Made by a program: the position numbers and the translations under genes. This document shows positions 1 through 9,904 of a stretch of DNA of 64,000 nucleotides, piece after piece. Below the pieces are notes generated by a model. That model searched no databases, had not been told where the DNA came from, and saw nothing but the letters and a program-made list of their open reading frames with translations. How positions within the stretch are numbered: position 1 is the first letter of the stretch; the number at the start of each line of letters is the position of its first letter. This stretch comes from Candidatus Pantoea formicae (GTDB lineage: Bacteria; Pseudomonadota; Gammaproteobacteria; Enterobacterales; Enterobacteriaceae). The stretch is from the NCBI RefSeq assembly GCF_011752625.1, contig NZ_VWXD01000004.1, positions 558,001-622,000 on the forward strand, read 5' to 3'.

Positions 1-1696
1 TCGGGTTGTAGCCGAGGCCCTGCGGGAACGCAGACGCACCAGGGACAAAGACGTTCGGCACATCCCAGCTCTGCAGATAGCGGTTTACCGCACTGGTTTT
101 CGGATCTTCACCCATGATCGCACCGCCGCTCATGTGCGTGGTCTGGTACACGGTGGTATCGAAGTGCGTGCCTGGTCCTTTAGCGCCGCCGATGATCATT
201 TTCGGGTTCATCGCTTCGGTGATCTTGCGCATCTTGCCGACCATAAACTGCGCCATCTTGATGTCGTTATCCTGCCAGTCAAAGGTCATGCGCAGCAGCG
301 GCTGGCCATAGACATCTTTGTAGTTCGGATCGAGATCGAGATAGTTGGCGCGATACGACTGGTGCGCGCCGTGCGCATCCATCGAAATATGATGGTTATA
401 GGTATCAGCCACAGCGGCTTTCCACTGGCTGCCCCAGTTTGGCGTGCCTTTCGGCGTTGGCAGACCAGAGATCGGTTTGGTACCCGCCTGGTTCACCCAG
501 AACGGTGAACCGCCGACAAAGCCGTGTGGACCGTGGTCGAAGTTATCTGCGTTGAAGTCATCCACCGCCACGCCCGCACCGCCAGCCCCGATAAACGGGT
601 TGGTGGTGGTGTTCTTGTCGAACAGCGCTTTCAGGGTCGAAATGTTCTGATAGGCAAAGTTACGGCCTACCACACCTTCGTTGCTGATCGGGTTATAAGG
701 TTTGCCGATGCCAGACAACAGCATCAGATGCACGTTATGGAACTGGAACGCCGACAGAATTACCAGATCCGCTGGCTGCACCACTTCACGTCCCTGGCCA
801 TCCAGATAGGTCACGCCAGTGGCACGCTTCTTGTCATCCGTCAGATTGACGCGCAGCACGTAGGAGTTGTTACGCAGTTCGAACTTCGGCTCCTGACGCA
901 GTGCAGGCAGGATATTTACGTTCGGCGACGCTTTGGAGTACATGTAGCAGGCATAACCGCTGCAGTAACCGCAGAAGTTACACGGCCCCATCTGTGCGCC
1001 GTAGGTGTTGGTGTACGGGCCTGAGGTGTTTGCCGACGGCATATCGTAGGGGTGATAGCCGACTGATTCAGCGGCCTGTGCAAACAGCTGTGCAGAATAA
1101 GTGCGTTTCTGTGCAGGCAGTGGGAAAGCACTGGAACGATCCGGCGCGTAAGGGTTACCGCCTTTCTCTTTGCCCTGCAGCTGGCCTTTGATCGACCAAG
1201 CGCTGCCGGATGTACCAAATACTTTCTCAGCCTGATCAAAGAACGGCTCCAGCTCATCATAGCTGACGCCAAAGTCCTGAATCGTCATGCCTTCCGGGAT
1301 GAAGTTTTTGCCGTAGCGCTGCTCGTAGTGGCTGCGCAGGTTCAGCTCCACCGGATCGACACGGAAATGCACGCCTGACCAGTGCAGACCTGCACCGCCG
1401 GTGCCGGTGCCCGGCAAAAACGCCGCCAGCTGACGATAAGGCACCGCAGTCTGGGAAGCATCGTGACGGATAGTGACGGTGCTTTTTGACAGATCCTGGA
1501 ACAGCTTTTTGCGGATGTTATAAGTCAGTTCATCAATCGACTGCGGGTAAGAACCATCAGGATAGGTATCACGATGCGGACCGCGCTCCAGCGCCACCAC
1601 CGTCAGACCGGCTTCGGTCAGCTCTTTCGCCATGATGGCTCCGGCCCAGCCGAAACCCACCACCACCGCGTCTACTTTTTTCAATTCATTTGCCAC
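1..1696 (-). CDS. Gluconate 2-dehydrogenase-type flavoprotein (GMC oxidoreductase), partial at window edge
   Basis: Large FAD subunit of a membrane-bound periplasmic sugar-acid dehydrogenase that oxidises gluconate or a related acid and passes electrons to a cytochrome c subunit, probably encoded just outside the left edge. About 565 codons are visible. A GTG start at 1696 gives V-A-N-E-L-K-K followed by the FAD-binding GFGWAG motif (GxGxxG, residues 14-19). The visible end reads PGASAFPQGLGYNP, which in GMC enzymes lies near the C-terminus, so perhaps 25-30 residues are missing. The start is two bases after the stop of the upstream gamma subunit, so the pair is translationally coupled. Gluconate versus 2-ketogluconate as substrate cannot be decided from sequence. 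Confidence 0.88.
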   Translation of the reverse strand, partial: MANELKKVDAVVVGFGWAGAIMAKELTEAGLTVVALERGPHRDTYPDGSYPQSIDELTYNIRKKLFQDLSKSTVTIRHDASQTAVPYRQLAAFLPGTGTGGAGLHWSGVHFRVDPVELNLRSHYEQRYGKNFIPEGMTIQDFGVSYDELEPFFDQAEKVFGTSGSAWSIKGQLQGKEKGGNPYAPDRSSAFPLPAQKRTYSAQLFAQAAESVGYHPYDMPSANTSGPYTNTYGAQMGPCNFCGYCSGYACYMYSKASPNVNILPALRQEPKFELRNNSYVLRVNLTDDKKRATGVTYLDGQGREVVQPADLVILSAFQFHNVHLMLLSGIGKPYNPISNEGVVGRNFAYQNISTLKALFDKNTTTNPFIGAGGAGVAVDDFNADNFDHGPHGFVGGSPFWVNQAGTKPISGLPTPKGTPNWGSQWKAAVADTYNHHISMDAHGAHQSYRANYLDLDPNYKDVYGQPLLRMTFDWQDNDIKMAQFMVGKMRKITEAMNPKMIIGGAKGPGTHFDTTVYQTTHMSGGAIMGEDPKTSAVNRYLQSWDVPNVFVPGASAFPQGLGYNP

Positions 1697-1698
1697 GG

Positions 1699-2433
1699 TT
1701 ACGCCCTCTCCCCGCGAATATCCACTGACGGGAACGGATAACGTTCACCGCGCTCCACCCAATCCATAAAATCGGCACGTGCGCCAGGGAAGCCAATCAG
1801 CTTCCAGCCCACCATGCCCTGATTTCCACCGTGGATCGGATCGCTGAAGTAACCCTCGCGGGTGTTCTGCAGCAGGAAGGAGAAGAAGGTTTTGCTATTG
1901 AGCTGCGGGAACTGTGCCTCACCGCTCTCAAACGTGGTCAGCAGTGCGTCCTGATGTTCGCCGGTCAGTTCAGCGAACACCTTGCCGTGCTGCTTTTTGC
2001 TCCAGCCATCGGCATCGGCCAGACCCAGACGATAAATCTGCTGCGGCACCAGCGGAGACTGATAACCCAGCTCTTTAGGCAGATCGGGATTGAACGGCCC
2101 CTGCATATACCAGTTACTACCGGTGGCGTAAGGCGTGTTCATTTGGCGATCGATAAACTCCGGCACACCGGCTTCCAGTGCGCCAGGGCCGCGTTCGTCA
2201 TTGGGGATCAAGCGCGCGACGGCCGCTTTAAGAAAAGCGAACTCTTCCGCGGTAAACCAAGTGGGCTGGTACTCTCGTGCCTTTTGGGGTGATACGGGTT
2301 GCTCTGCTGCCCCAGCGGCCATCGGCACTACCAGCGCGCCCATCGCCGAACTGCCAACCGCCATTGCTGGCGCCAGGGTGATGGTTCTCAGCAGAAAATC
2401 CCTGCGACTTTGACCATTTTTTTGTTCTGACAT
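1699..2433 (-). CDS. Gluconate 2-dehydrogenase gamma subunit (subunit 3), Tat-exported
   Basis: Small subunit of the three-part membrane gluconate dehydrogenase. The N-terminus has a twin-arginine signal with RRDFLLR at residues 10-16, followed by a hydrophobic, Ala-rich stretch, consistent with the family in which this subunit carries the folded flavoprotein out through Tat. It has 244 residues, typical of the family. It is the first gene of the operon: its stop is two bases before the GTG of the flavoprotein gene, and the 295 bases upstream separate it from divergent sbmA. Substrate is inferred from family membership only. Confidence 0.88.
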   Translation of the reverse strand: MSEQKNGQSRRDFLLRTITLAPAMAVGSSAMGALVVPMAAGAAEQPVSPQKAREYQPTWFTAEEFAFLKAAVARLIPNDERGPGALEAGVPEFIDRQMNTPYATGSNWYMQGPFNPDLPKELGYQSPLVPQQIYRLGLADADGWSKKQHGKVFAELTGEHQDALLTTFESGEAQFPQLNSKTFFSFLLQNTREGYFSDPIHGGNQGMVGWKLIGFPGARADFMDWVERGERYPFPSVDIRGERA

Positions 2434-2728
2434 GACATTGCCTCAGTACCGCATGTAATGCGGCATGAAAGTTAATTGGTTGCTTTGTATTGTTTTTTTA
2501 TCGTGGCTTAAGGGTTACAGCAGCACTGTTACCGGTAACAGTACGCGCAGTGTAACACCTTCGCTGTTAATAATTTAGTTTCTGGATACAAATGCGCACA
2601 AAATACTTAACAACTGACAGTATCGATTTACATAGCAGCGGCCATGCTGTCATTGTCAGATACAACCTACAAAAGACAGAGAGATGCCTGACGCGGTATA
2701 AAAGAGTACACACAACAGCGGAGTACCT
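2434..2728. other. Divergent intergenic region, gluconate dehydrogenase / sbmA
   Basis: This 295-base AT-rich stretch must hold the promoters of both divergent transcription units. I could not identify a convincing operator in it. The only clear element is the GGAG ribosome binding site of sbmA at 2720-2723. Confidence 0.5.
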
Positions 2729-3964
2729 ATGTTTAAGTCCTATTTTCCGCGGCCAGCGCTGTTTTTCAGCTCGGCAGCGATTTGGAGTTTGATTGCGATT
2801 TTCGCCTGGTTCGGCTTTTTCAATGATTTTCCTGCCAGGTTTTCAACATTACAGGCCGCAATGCAGCAACCGCTGCCGACCAACGCCACACGCTTTATTC
2901 ATGCGAGCCAACTGTGGTTCTACGCCTATTACTGGATGGTGGCGGGTCTGTTCGCGCTGGCCTGGCGCGTGATCGATAACCACCCTTGGCAACGTTGGTC
3001 AGTCTGGGGAGCGGCACTGATCATCTTTATCACCTGGTTTGGTGTGCAGGTCAGCGTGGCGATCAACGCTTGGTATAATCCGTTTGGTGACATGATTCAG
3101 AAAGCGCTCAGCAAACCCAATGCTGTCACTATTGATGAGTTTTACCGTCAAATTACCGCGTTTCTGGGTATCGCATTGATTGCCGTCGTCGTGGGTGTGA
3201 TGAGCGCATTTTTCATCAGCCATTGGGTATTCCGCTGGCGTACTGCGATGAATAACTACTACATGCATAACTGGCAGCGTCTGCGTCATGTTGAAGGTGC
3301 AGCCCAGCGTGTGCAGGAAGACACCATGCGTTTTGCCAGCACGCTGGAAGATTGGGGCGTGAGTTTCATTCAGGCGATCATGACGCTGGTGGCATTTCTG
3401 CCCGTGCTGGTAGCCCTTTCGCCGCACGTTAAAGAGGTGCCTATTTTAGGCAGTATTCCTTACGCACTGGTGATTGCCGCGTTGGTCTGGTCGATTTTTG
3501 GTACTGGCCTGTTAGCACTGGTGGGGATCAAACTGCCGGGACTGGAGTTCCGTAATCAGAAGGTGGAAGCCGCCTACCGTAAAGAGTTGGTCTATGGTGA
3601 AGATCATAACGATCGCGCTACCCCGCCTACCGTTGCCGAGTTGTTTAGTCGCGTACGCTATAACTACTTCCGACTCTATTTCCATTACCTGTATTTCAAC
3701 ATCACCCGCATCCTCTACCTGCAAGTAGACAATGTCGTTGGGCTGTTCTTACTGCTTCCTTCGATTGTCGCAGCATCGATTACGCTGGGTTTAATGAACC
3801 AGATTACTAACGTGTTTGACCAGGTTCGTTCGTCATTCCAGTACCTGATCACTTCATGGTCTACGCTGGTGGAATTGATGTCGATCTACAAACGTCTACG
3901 CAGCTTTGAGCAGATTCTGGCGGATATTCCGCATGATGAGATGATGCGCGAGTCGGCTGAGTAA
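2729..3964 (+). CDS. sbmA: Peptide antibiotic transporter SbmA
   Basis: Inner-membrane SbmA/BacA-family transporter, which in E. coli uses the proton gradient to import proline-rich antimicrobial peptides, microcins B17 and J25 and bleomycin. The 411 residues (E. coli 406) are strongly hydrophobic with several membrane spans, and the family sequence is recognisable throughout, for example the [12 protein letters not shown] segment near residue 315 and the [15 protein letters not shown] stretch near the C-terminus. There is no ATPase domain, as expected for SbmA rather than an ABC homologue. The start at 2729 has GGAG five bases upstream. It stands alone and converges with the dihydroxyacetone kinase gene. 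Confidence 0.95.
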   Translation: MFKSYFPRPALFFSSAAIWSLIAIFAWFGFFNDFPARFSTLQAAMQQPLPTNATRFIHASQLWFYAYYWMVAGLFALAWRVIDNHPWQRWSVWGAALIIFITWFGVQVSVAINAWYNPFGDMIQKALSKPNAVTIDEFYRQITAFLGIALIAVVVGVMSAFFISHWVFRWRTAMNNYYMHNWQRLRHVEGAAQRVQEDTMRFASTLEDWGVSFIQAIMTLVAFLPVLVALSPHVKEVPILGSIPYALVIAALVWSIFGTGLLALVGIKLPGLEFRNQKVEAAYRKELVYGEDHNDRATPPTVAELFSRVRYNYFRLYFHYLYFNITRILYLQVDNVVGLFLLLPSIVAASITLGLMNQITNVFDQVRSSFQYLITSWSTLVELMSIYKRLRSFEQILADIPHDEMMRESAE

Positions 3965-4023
3965 GATGATGTTTTAGCGGCGTATTCAATGCGCATCTGT
4001 CAGCGGTAACATCGCTTCAGGTG

Positions 4024-4095
4024 CGCGCGACAAATCACGCCGCTACCATTATGCGTAGGGGAGTTTTGGCGCGGCCTGCAGGCCGCACCCTATAA
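4024..4095. repeat. REP-like palindromic intergenic repeat
   Basis: In the gap between the convergent sbmA and kinase genes lie a degenerate GCGCGA...TCACGC hairpin (about 4026-4041) and a perfect 16-base palindrome, GCGGCCTGCAGGCCGC, at 4071-4086. Both are linked by a CGTAGGG-type segment resembling the units at 30.75-30.87 kb and 56.28 kb. This fits a dispersed REP-like family, but I cannot count genomic copies. Confidence 0.5.
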
Positions 4096-4130
4096 ATGCC
4101 TGAAGTTGCATGCTGTTAAAACCGCCACAA

Positions 4131-5771
4131 TCAACCTGCCAGCACCGCAAATACCTTCTCAATCGCATACGCGCCCGGATCTTTGACACCATCCAGACTC
4201 TGCTGATTCAGATAAGCTGAGCGACCCGCTTTTGCGCTCTGCATTTGCGCCGTGGCATCAGCACCTTGCTGCGCCGCTTTGGCTGCGACGGCCAATGACT
4301 CACCCGCCACCAGTGCTTCAAGTGCGGGTTGCAGCGCATCGACTAACGTACGATGTCCCGGTTGTGCGCCGCCGTAGTGCTTCATGCGCTCTAGCCCATG
4401 CATCAGCGCTTGCGGTAACGCGCTGCCTTCCTCCAGCTGTTGGCCCGCGCTAGTGAACAGAATCGACATCAGCACCCCGCTCGATCCGCCCATCACCGTT
4501 GCCAGTTGCTCTCCTACCAGCGCCATCAAGGTGGGTAACTCATCCAGCGGCAGCTGCTTGTCGCGCAGACCACGCTGAATCTTCTTCGCACCCGCCGCAA
4601 AAGTTGATCCGGTATCGCCATCACCCACTTTGGCATCCAGCGCATTCAGCTCGCTCTCGAGATCGATCAGCGTCTGCGTCACGCGTTCCACTACTTCTGC
4701 CACTGCAGCGTTGTCAGAGGGATCGAAATCCAGTGCACTGCCGACTTTCTCAGCACTCTGCAAGCTGATGGGCGCAAAGTCATACACCGGTACCCAACCC
4801 AATACCTGGACTGGAGAACTAAGCGCCTCAAGGAACGGCTCTTCCAGCGCCAGTAGCGATAGCGAGAAGCCCTTCATATCCAGCGCACTCACCAGCGTGG
4901 CAGGGCCAATAAGATGGGTGATGCGTGCCGCCAACGGTGACTGCAAAACTTCACGTGTCAACAATGCCAGCTCCAACTGGGAGAATCCGCCAAGATTGTT
5001 AATCAACAGCAGCGCCTGTTTGCCATCCGGCAGCGCCTGTGCCAGCTTGTCGGTCATGATACTGCTGATTTTTCGGCTGTTTTGCGTATCGAGCGTCACC
5101 ACACCCGGCTCGCCATGAATCCCCATCCCTAGCTCACTGTGGCCTACCGCTACGCGGTCGTCGCGCGTCTCGCCCGGAATGTGGCACGTGGCGAACGCCA
5201 GGCCAATCGAGGAGGTGGCATCAATGGCGCGCTGCGCCAGGGCTTTCACCTCGGCTAGCGAGTGTCCTTGCTCAGCAGCAAACCCAGCGATTTTATGCAC
5301 CAAGACGGTGCCAGCAATACCGCGCGGCTGCGGATTTTCTGGCAGCGCAATATCGTCCTGCACCATAACCAGCTCAACGTTGTAGCCAAGGTTTTTCGCC
5401 TTCTCCGCCGCCAGTCCGAAGTTCAGACGATCGCCGGTGTAGTTCTTCACAATCAACAGGCAACCGGCATCCCCCGTGACATTGATAATGGCGTTGAGTA
5501 CCGCATCCACACTGGGTGAGGCAAAAATGTCCCCGCACACCGCCGCCGTTAACATGCCTTTGCCAACAAAGCCTGCGTGGGCTGGCTCATGACCCGATCC
5601 CCCGCCGGAGATCAGCGCCACTTTGCTTTTATCCCAATCTGAACGCACCACTACGCGGATTTCATCACCGAGATCCAGACGACGTAGGTTGTGCCACGGC
5701 GTGCTGAGCAAAACCCCTTCGATGGCTTCGTTCACCAGATCGTTTTTCTCATGCATAAAAAACTGGCTCAT
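4131..5771 (-). CDS. dhaK: ATP-dependent dihydroxyacetone kinase (DhaK-DhaL fusion)
   Basis: Phosphorylates dihydroxyacetone to dihydroxyacetone phosphate in the cytoplasm. It is a single 546-residue polypeptide. The N-terminal DAK1 domain carries GGGSGHEPAHAG at residues 56-67, and His219 in the HSELGMGIHG segment matches the histidine that binds substrate covalently in this family. A C-terminal DAK2 domain has the metal-ATP motif KVGDGDTGST near residue 380. Fusion of both domains is the architecture of ATP-dependent kinases such as that of Citrobacter; PTS-dependent enzymes have separate DhaK, DhaL and DhaM. The start has GGAGAGGAAG just upstream. It appears monocistronic, with no adjacent glycerol dehydrogenase or DhaR. 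Confidence 0.93.
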   Translation of the reverse strand: MSQFFMHEKNDLVNEAIEGVLLSTPWHNLRRLDLGDEIRVVVRSDWDKSKVALISGGGSGHEPAHAGFVGKGMLTAAVCGDIFASPSVDAVLNAIINVTGDAGCLLIVKNYTGDRLNFGLAAEKAKNLGYNVELVMVQDDIALPENPQPRGIAGTVLVHKIAGFAAEQGHSLAEVKALAQRAIDATSSIGLAFATCHIPGETRDDRVAVGHSELGMGIHGEPGVVTLDTQNSRKISSIMTDKLAQALPDGKQALLLINNLGGFSQLELALLTREVLQSPLAARITHLIGPATLVSALDMKGFSLSLLALEEPFLEALSSPVQVLGWVPVYDFAPISLQSAEKVGSALDFDPSDNAAVAEVVERVTQTLIDLESELNALDAKVGDGDTGSTFAAGAKKIQRGLRDKQLPLDELPTLMALVGEQLATVMGGSSGVLMSILFTSAGQQLEEGSALPQALMHGLERMKHYGGAQPGHRTLVDALQPALEALVAGESLAVAAKAAQQGADATAQMQSAKAGRSAYLNQQSLDGVKDPGAYAIEKVFAVLAG

Positions 5772-5852
5772 TGCTTCCTCTCCATTGGTGTTGTCGTCCT
5801 AAAAGGTAGCGTATGTGCGGGAAGAATTGGCGAAGCAAAGTGCGGAAATGCA

Positions 5853-5874
5853 AAGGGCGACACATGTCGCCCTT
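5853..5874 (-). terminator. Rho-independent terminator of the YncE-like gene
   Basis: Perfect 10-base inverted repeat AAGGGCGACA / TGTCGCCCTT with a two-base loop, 20 bases past the YncE-like stop on the minus strand, followed by a moderately T-rich tail. Confidence 0.6.
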
Positions 5875-5894
5875 GAGTTTCAGATAACTGCTGC

Positions 5895-6944
5895 TTACAG
5901 CGCGATGCGCAGAACGCTATCCGGGTTTTTTGGTGGTTCTTTACGCGTGCCCGGCTGCTTGATGCTAACAAACAGGACTTTGCCATCGGCTGACAGCGCC
6001 AGACTGTTTGGCAGGCCAGGTGCTTTCACTGTGCGTTTCACTTTATAGCTGCTGGCGTCAATGATGCTGATTTCACCCGCTTTGCGATGGGTGACGTACA
6101 GCTCGTTGCGATCGGCATTGAACAGCACCGCCAGAGATTCTGGTACATCAATCTTGTGAATCACCTGCTGAGTGCGGGAATCCAGCACCAGCACCTGAGG
6201 TTGTTTAGAGTCGCTCAGGAAGATGCGATGGCCTTGGGTATCCAGCGCGATATTCAGGAAGAAGTGATCTTTATCACCATCAATTTTCTGACGTTTTTCA
6301 ATCGCGTTGAGGCGGGTATTGATGGTCACCAACTCGCCATCGGCGTTGGTCACATACAATTTCTGCGCCGCAGAATCGATGGCCAAACCGGTGCCCATCT
6401 TACCGGTGTTCGGTACGGTGCTGACCAGCTTCAGGGTTTTGCCATCCACCACCCACACTACGCTCTGCTCACCGAGACCAGTGACATACACGCGGTCGGT
6501 TGCTGCATCGGCTGCCACTTCACGCGGCTGCAGTGGACGAACAGTTTCGCTGCGTTGACGCGCATCCAGCACCAGCGAGTTCAGCACTTTACCACTGCTG
6601 GCATCGACCGAGGTCAGCGCCGCATCACGGGTATTACCAAAGAACAGCGTGTTGGTTTTCTGGTTAATCGCGGCGCCAAAGGTCGGCAGATCGGTATTGA
6701 TGGTCTGCTTCACCGACAGATCCTGCGGATCGAGACGATAAACGGTGCCACCTTTGGTGCTGGCGTTTTGCGCCGTGGCGAGGAACAGCGCGTTATCGCT
6801 ATTGCTAAACGCCAGTTCGTAAGCCCCTTTGGAAATCACCTGGTTCAGCGGCTGAGACTCTGCTGCCAGTACCGCAGAGGAAGATAACAGCGCCGTTGCC
6901 AGCAGCAATGGACGCAACGCCCATGTTGTTTTAATCGCTTTCAT
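5895..6944 (-). CDS. YncE-like periplasmic beta-propeller protein
   Basis: A 349-residue secreted protein close in length to E. coli YncE (353), a seven-bladed beta-propeller of unclear function that binds DNA in vitro. Starting at 6944 gives MKAIKTTWALRPLL and a Sec signal ending around VLAAES; this start has GGAGAAG two bases upstream, so a longer reading from 7007 is rejected. Repeated blade motifs are visible (VYVTGLGEQSVVWVVDG, LYVTNADGELVTIN, LYVTHRKAGEISIID). A Fur-like box lies about 110 bases upstream, and E. coli yncE is known as Fur-repressed, which supports the assignment. Molecular function is unknown. Confidence 0.85.
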   Translation of the reverse strand: MKAIKTTWALRPLLLATALLSSSAVLAAESQPLNQVISKGAYELAFSNSDNALFLATAQNASTKGGTVYRLDPQDLSVKQTINTDLPTFGAAINQKTNTLFFGNTRDAALTSVDASSGKVLNSLVLDARQRSETVRPLQPREVAADAATDRVYVTGLGEQSVVWVVDGKTLKLVSTVPNTGKMGTGLAIDSAAQKLYVTNADGELVTINTRLNAIEKRQKIDGDKDHFFLNIALDTQGHRIFLSDSKQPQVLVLDSRTQQVIHKIDVPESLAVLFNADRNELYVTHRKAGEISIIDASSYKVKRTVKAPGLPNSLALSADGKVLFVSIKQPGTRKEPPKNPDSVLRIAL

Positions 6945-7054
6945 AACTTCTCCATAGCAAATCCACCGCCTCATGGCAGTGAAGTGAAAGCTCGACAGTG
7001 CAACCAATTTTATAAAGACAGCCCGAGGCGAGCTGACGAAGGATGATTTTTTTT

Positions 7055-7073
7055 GAGAATAGTAATCATTTAG
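7055..7073 (-). promoter_or_regulatory. Fur-box-like sequence upstream of the YncE-like gene
   Basis: GAGAATAGTAATCATTTAG agrees with the 19-base Fur consensus at 13 positions, including the run TAATCATT. It lies 111 bases before the YncE-like start, between it and the DUF1471 gene. Iron regulation is inferred from this match and from the known behaviour of E. coli yncE. Confidence 0.5.
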
Positions 7074-7159
7074 AGGGGAAAGTGACAGGTTTTTATCAAG
7101 TTACCAACGCCGCCAGGGCGCCCTAAGGCACCCTGTCAGCACAGAACGTTAACGCAAAC

Positions 7160-7369
7160 TTATTTGGTCAATTCGGCAGTCATGTGCACGCCGTTGTTGA
7201 AGTTGGCTTCAGTCACTTTATAGGAAGCACCAGCTTTGTGCGCCTGAGCAGCGATTTGCGCTTCTGCACCATCAATGGTGGTATCAGTTGCGGTGATGCT
7301 TTGCGCGAAGCTAGCGAATGGCAGAATAGTCAGGGCAACAACAGCAGCAAAAGTTTTGATAGATTTCAT
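7160..7369 (-). CDS. Small periplasmic YdgH/BhsA/McbA-like (DUF1471) protein
   Basis: A 69-residue protein with an N-terminal signal peptide (MKSIKTFAAVVALTILPFAS, then FAQS) and a mature part with the DUF1471 pattern, including EAQIAAQAHKAGASYKVTEANF. Family members such as BhsA and McbA are stress-induced periplasmic proteins affecting surface and biofilm properties, often in many paralogues. The start at 7369 has GAGG eight bases upstream, and an upstream in-frame ATG at 7387 lacks a ribosome binding site. It seems to be a single-gene unit. The specific role cannot be told from sequence. Confidence 0.82.
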   Translation of the reverse strand: MKSIKTFAAVVALTILPFASFAQSITATDTTIDGAEAQIAAQAHKAGASYKVTEANFNNGVHMTAELTK

Positions 7370-7584
7370 GGTCAATTCCTCAGTCAATGTTTTATCAGAT
7401 AAGGCGTCATCGCCTTGTTGAGATAAATAATAGGCTGATAATCGATCAGTAAAAAGCGGATAGATTTGCCAATGTTATTCTATTAATTTGAACAATGAAA
7501 GCACGTTTGGATTAACATCTGTGCAAAGGGTTAAAAATCCAAGTTTTGATTGAAAGGCAGGATTTATGGCTGTGATAGAGAGAA

Positions 7585-7612
7585 TAAAAAAGGTCACCCT
7601 AAAAGGATGACC
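7585..7612 (-). terminator. Terminator downstream of the NepI-like transporter
   Basis: Read on the minus strand, GGTCATCC / GGGTGACC form a stem around a TTTTA loop and are followed by TTTTTTATT, a standard intrinsic terminator about 50 bases past the transporter stop. Confidence 0.75.
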
Positions 7613-7662
7613 TCTGGTGCTCAGTGCATTCTTGTGAGGGCGGTATTCATGCCGCCCAAGCC

Positions 7663-8850
7663 TTAACCGTGATGCCTGACGCGCGTGAAAATGGTGATAG
7701 CCGCCAGCAACATCAGTACACCGCTGGCGAGGAACACACCGCCCGCGCCTTGCAGGTCAAACATCCAGCCGCCTGCTGCTGCACCGGCAGTGATCGCCAA
7801 TTGAATCGTTGCCACCAGTAAGCCCCCGCCCGACTCCGCATCATCTGGCACCGCACGGGAAATCCACGTTGACCATCCGGTGGGCATTGAACCAAACGCC
7901 AAGCCCCACAGGGCAACGCCTGCGCCAACCAGCCACGACACATTGCCAAAACTCACCAGCATCACCGCCGTCACACTCATCACCAGCGCCATTCCGGTTA
8001 AGGTCAATGACACACTGCGCGTGACCAGGAAGCCTGCCAGTGAGGTGCCAAAGAAGTTCGCCACACCAAAGGCCAGCAGCACCAGTGACAGCTGATTGAT
8101 GTTGAGCTGTGCGCTACTCTCCAGGAAGGGACGCAGATAAGTAAAGAAGGCAAAGTGACCCGTGAACATCATGATGACGGCCAGCATGCCCCAGCGCATC
8201 AGGCTGTTACGCAGTAGATCCAGTACGCCACCGCTCCGTGCTTTGTTCTCCGGCGGCATGGCAGGCAGCGTGAAGAATTGCCAGAACAGCGCCAGCACAC
8301 CCAGCACACCGGTCAGCAGGAAAATATTGCGCCAGCCAATCAAGCCCCCCAGATAGCTGCCCAAGGGTGCAGCAATAATGGTGGCCAACGAGATACCGCT
8401 GAACACAATCGATAGCGCCCGTGGTACCTGATCACTGGGTACCAGCCGCATAGTGATCGCGGTGGAGAGCGTCCAGAACCCGCCAATCGCCATGCCGAGT
8501 AACACACGTGCCAACAAAATCATCGGCAGGTTTTCTGCAAATGCCACCAGCAACGCCGAAGCAATCAGCAGTAGCGTAAAGGCCAGCATCACCATACGGC
8601 GATCAAGACGACGTGTAATATTGCCGATCACCAAGCTGGTCAACAGGGCAACCAGTGCGGTCACCGTCACCGTCTGGCCCGCCTGCCCTTCACTCACTTG
8701 CAGTGAGTCGGCAATCGGTGTCAACAAACTCACCGGCAAAAATTCGGCAGTAATCAAGCCAAACACGCCAAATGCCATCGCAAACACCGCGCCCCACGCG
8801 GGTTTATCCACCGCTATACTTGTTTCGACTACTTCAGTATCCAGACTCAT
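7663..8850 (-). CDS. MFS efflux transporter, NepI-like
   Basis: Twelve-span major facilitator of 395 residues, very similar along its length to E. coli NepI (396 residues), an inner-membrane purine ribonucleoside exporter. Matching blocks include AEFLPVSLLTPIADSLQVSE, the motif-A region GNITRRLDRRMVM, LGMAIGGFWTLSTAITMRLV and PTGWSTWISRAVPDDAE. The gene is divergent from the AraC-family gene at 8954, an arrangement typical of a local regulator controlling its transporter. The ribosome binding site is weak. Other drug:H+ antiporters of the same branch remain possible, so I do not assign the symbol. Confidence 0.8.
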   Translation of the reverse strand: MSLDTEVVETSIAVDKPAWGAVFAMAFGVFGLITAEFLPVSLLTPIADSLQVSEGQAGQTVTVTALVALLTSLVIGNITRRLDRRMVMLAFTLLLIASALLVAFAENLPMILLARVLLGMAIGGFWTLSTAITMRLVPSDQVPRALSIVFSGISLATIIAAPLGSYLGGLIGWRNIFLLTGVLGVLALFWQFFTLPAMPPENKARSGGVLDLLRNSLMRWGMLAVIMMFTGHFAFFTYLRPFLESSAQLNINQLSLVLLAFGVANFFGTSLAGFLVTRSVSLTLTGMALVMSVTAVMLVSFGNVSWLVGAGVALWGLAFGSMPTGWSTWISRAVPDDAESGGGLLVATIQLAITAGAAAGGWMFDLQGAGGVFLASGVLMLLAAITIFTRVRHHG

Positions 8851-8953
8851 TTGCGATCCCCATCACAAAAATTCAGGTTGTAAGCATAGTGAGAGAAGGC
8901 AAGACGATCTATGATACAAAAACTTTGTTATTTGATTATTCGTCTGGATTCGT

Positions 8954-9904
8954 ATGAGCCGCTATGAAGATCTGACCAGTGAACTGCTGATGGGCATGCG
9001 CCTGTATGGCGTGAAATACCAGCGTATCGCGCTGCATGCGCCTTTTGGTTTGCAGTACGAACACGCACCGGGCCGCGCGCAGCTCCACTTCGTTGGGCAC
9101 GGATCGTTACTGGTACGCTCGGCATCTGGGACGATCTATAAGCTGCAAGCTGGCGATGCGCTGCTAATTCCGCACGGCAAAACCCATGCGCTGATCTCTT
9201 CTGAAGACGTTATCTGCGAACCGATTACCACCTTCAATAGCAAGCCGATCTGCGGCAGCGTGTGCGCCATTGATGACAGTAACGAAAGCTGCACCAATAA
9301 CGCCGATGTGATCCTGTTCAGCGCTTGTATGGCATTTGAACTTGGCGGCATGCAGCCGCTGGTGCATACCATGCCAGACGTGATGCTGGTCAGTACCTTG
9401 TTGGCGCAATACCCAGAAATCAAACCGATTCTCGATGCAATGGAACGCGAAACACGTCAGCGCAAAGCCGGTTTCGCGGGAATTTTGTCGCGTTTAGCGG
9501 ATGTGGTCGCCGCGCAAATTGTGCGCGGCTGGGTGGAGAACGGCTGCGGCAAAGGCAGCGGATTGGTACAAGCCCTGCGCGATCCCCGTCTTAGCCAGGC
9601 AATGGCAGCGATGCACCGCGCGCCGGGAGAGAACTGGACGGTGGAACGGCTGGCGCGTGAATCCGGTAGCTCGCGCTCGGTGTTTGCTGCCCGCTTCCAG
9701 AACGCCACAGGCATGACGCCGCTGCGCTATCTCACGGAGTTACGGATGAGGCTAGCAGTGGAACGCATCGTGAATGAGGGCGAAGCGGTGGAAAGCGTCG
9801 CCTTCCACCTCGGTTACGGTTCGCTGGCGGCGTTTAGCCGCGCCTTTAAGCGGATAGTCGGGACACCGCCTGGCGCGTTGCGTGCCGCACGCGAAACGCT
9901 TTAA
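8954..9904 (+). CDS. AraC-family transcriptional regulator with cupin domain
   Basis: A 316-residue regulator. The N-terminal half (about residues 20-190) is a cupin ligand-binding domain of the cupin_6 type, seen in [18 protein letters not shown] and [11 protein letters not shown]. The C-terminal half has two helix-turn-helix units typical of Ara[22 protein letters not shown] and [22 protein letters not shown]. It is divergent from the NepI-like pump, 103 bases apart, and probably controls it (inference from position). It overlaps the convergent aer gene by four bases. Confidence 0.85.
   Translation: MSRYEDLTSELLMGMRLYGVKYQRIALHAPFGLQYEHAPGRAQLHFVGHGSLLVRSASGTIYKLQAGDALLIPHGKTHALISSEDVICEPITTFNSKPICGSVCAIDDSNESCTNNADVILFSACMAFELGGMQPLVHTMPDVMLVSTLLAQYPEIKPILDAMERETRQRKAGFAGILSRLADVVAAQIVRGWVENGCGKGSGLVQALRDPRLSQAMAAMHRAPGENWTVERLARESGSSRSVFAARFQNATGMTPLRYLTELRMRLAVERIVNEGEAVESVAFHLGYGSLAAFSRAFKRIVGTPPGALRAARETL

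Noticed and set aside
6087..6887. 266-codon frame antisense to the YncE-like gene
   Set aside because: No ribosome site, and the opposite strand carries a complete secreted protein with signal peptide and propeller motifs.
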